Assembly (NCBI GenBank): GCA_900772835.1
Contig: CAAGSA010000106.1
Coordinates: forward strand, 1-5,839
Source: an uncultured Prevotella sp.
Lineage (GTDB): Bacteria; Bacteroidota; Bacteroidia; Bacteroidales; Bacteroidaceae
Length of the DNA stretch: 5,839 nt
Direction: 5' to 3'
This document shows positions 5,710-5,839 of this stretch, piece after piece. A model generated the notes under the pieces. It was not told the DNA's origin. It made no database searches and saw nothing but the letters and a program-made list of their open reading frames with translations. Positions within the stretch are counted from its first letter, which is position 1; every line of letters starts with the position of its first letter. A program made the translations under genes and the position numbers.

Positions 5710-5732
5710 ATCCAAGCCAAAATCCATTCAAT

Positions 5733-5839
5733 ATGAAAAATTTAATCATAACCCTCTTTGCTGCCCTGGCAACAGCCTCAACGGCAATGGCGCAGCAAGC
5801 GACCAAGGCTTATACGATGCACGTGAACACTGCCGACGG
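5733..5839 (+). CDS. Secreted protein, 5' end only
   Basis: Thirty-five full codons are present before the window ends. Residues 1-20 form a type I signal peptide: MKN, a hydrophobic core, then AMA|QQ as cleavage site. The mature start reads AYTMHVNTADG (the last glycine from the incomplete GG- codon), echoing the IEITNTEG stretch that follows the signal peptide of the preceding gene. That suggests the same class of exported protein. The ATG is 88 bases after the previous stop, with no terminator and no TAnnTTTG box in between, so cotranscription is likely. The rest of the protein, and therefore its function, cannot be seen. Confidence 0.75.
   Translation, partial: MKNLIITLFAALATASTAMAQQATKAYTMHVNTAD

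Overview
The window looks like chromosomal DNA from a member of the Bacteroidota, most probably a Prevotella-type bacterium. The evidence is threefold. There are Bacteroidota-style promoters: a -7 box TAnnTTTG about 20 bases from a TTTG-like -33 box. Spacers are AT-rich and starts lack a Shine-Dalgarno site. Two secreted proteins have short type I signal peptides ending in A|Q. The genus is inferred from general character, not from a database match.

Layout, left to right. Bases 1-757 hold no convincing gene. They are AT-rich, carry several perfect short inverted repeats, and end with a strong rho-independent terminator (666-695) for the leftward gene holA (758-1789, DNA polymerase III delta subunit). 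A 310-base divergent spacer (1790-2099) contains a 22-bp tandem duplication and a good promoter. That promoter fires right into a stand-alone HsdR N-terminal-type nuclease-fold protein (2100-2549). A 569-base convergent spacer (2550-3118) is unusually rich in inverted repeats, including a nested set at 2795-2897. Next comes a leftward HI0933/YhiN-type FAD-dependent oxidoreductase (3119-4366). A 387-base divergent spacer (4367-4753) follows, with a near-consensus promoter whose -33 box lies inside a large dyad. It drives a rightward secreted protein with an internally duplicated beta-rich domain (4754-5644). A 21-codon reading frame overlaps that gene's stop codon, and a second secreted protein (5733 onward) is cut by the window end.

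The genes do not form one pathway. holA and the HsdR_N-like gene are housekeeping-type neighbours transcribed divergently, and the flavoprotein stands alone. The two exported proteins at the right end are probably one transcription unit, with a similar short motif after each signal peptide. I see no transposase, integrase, CRISPR array, rRNA or tRNA. The least explained parts are the inverted-repeat cluster at 2696-2897, the dyad over the 4634-4666 promoter, and the duplicated-domain secreted protein with its coupled micro-ORF.
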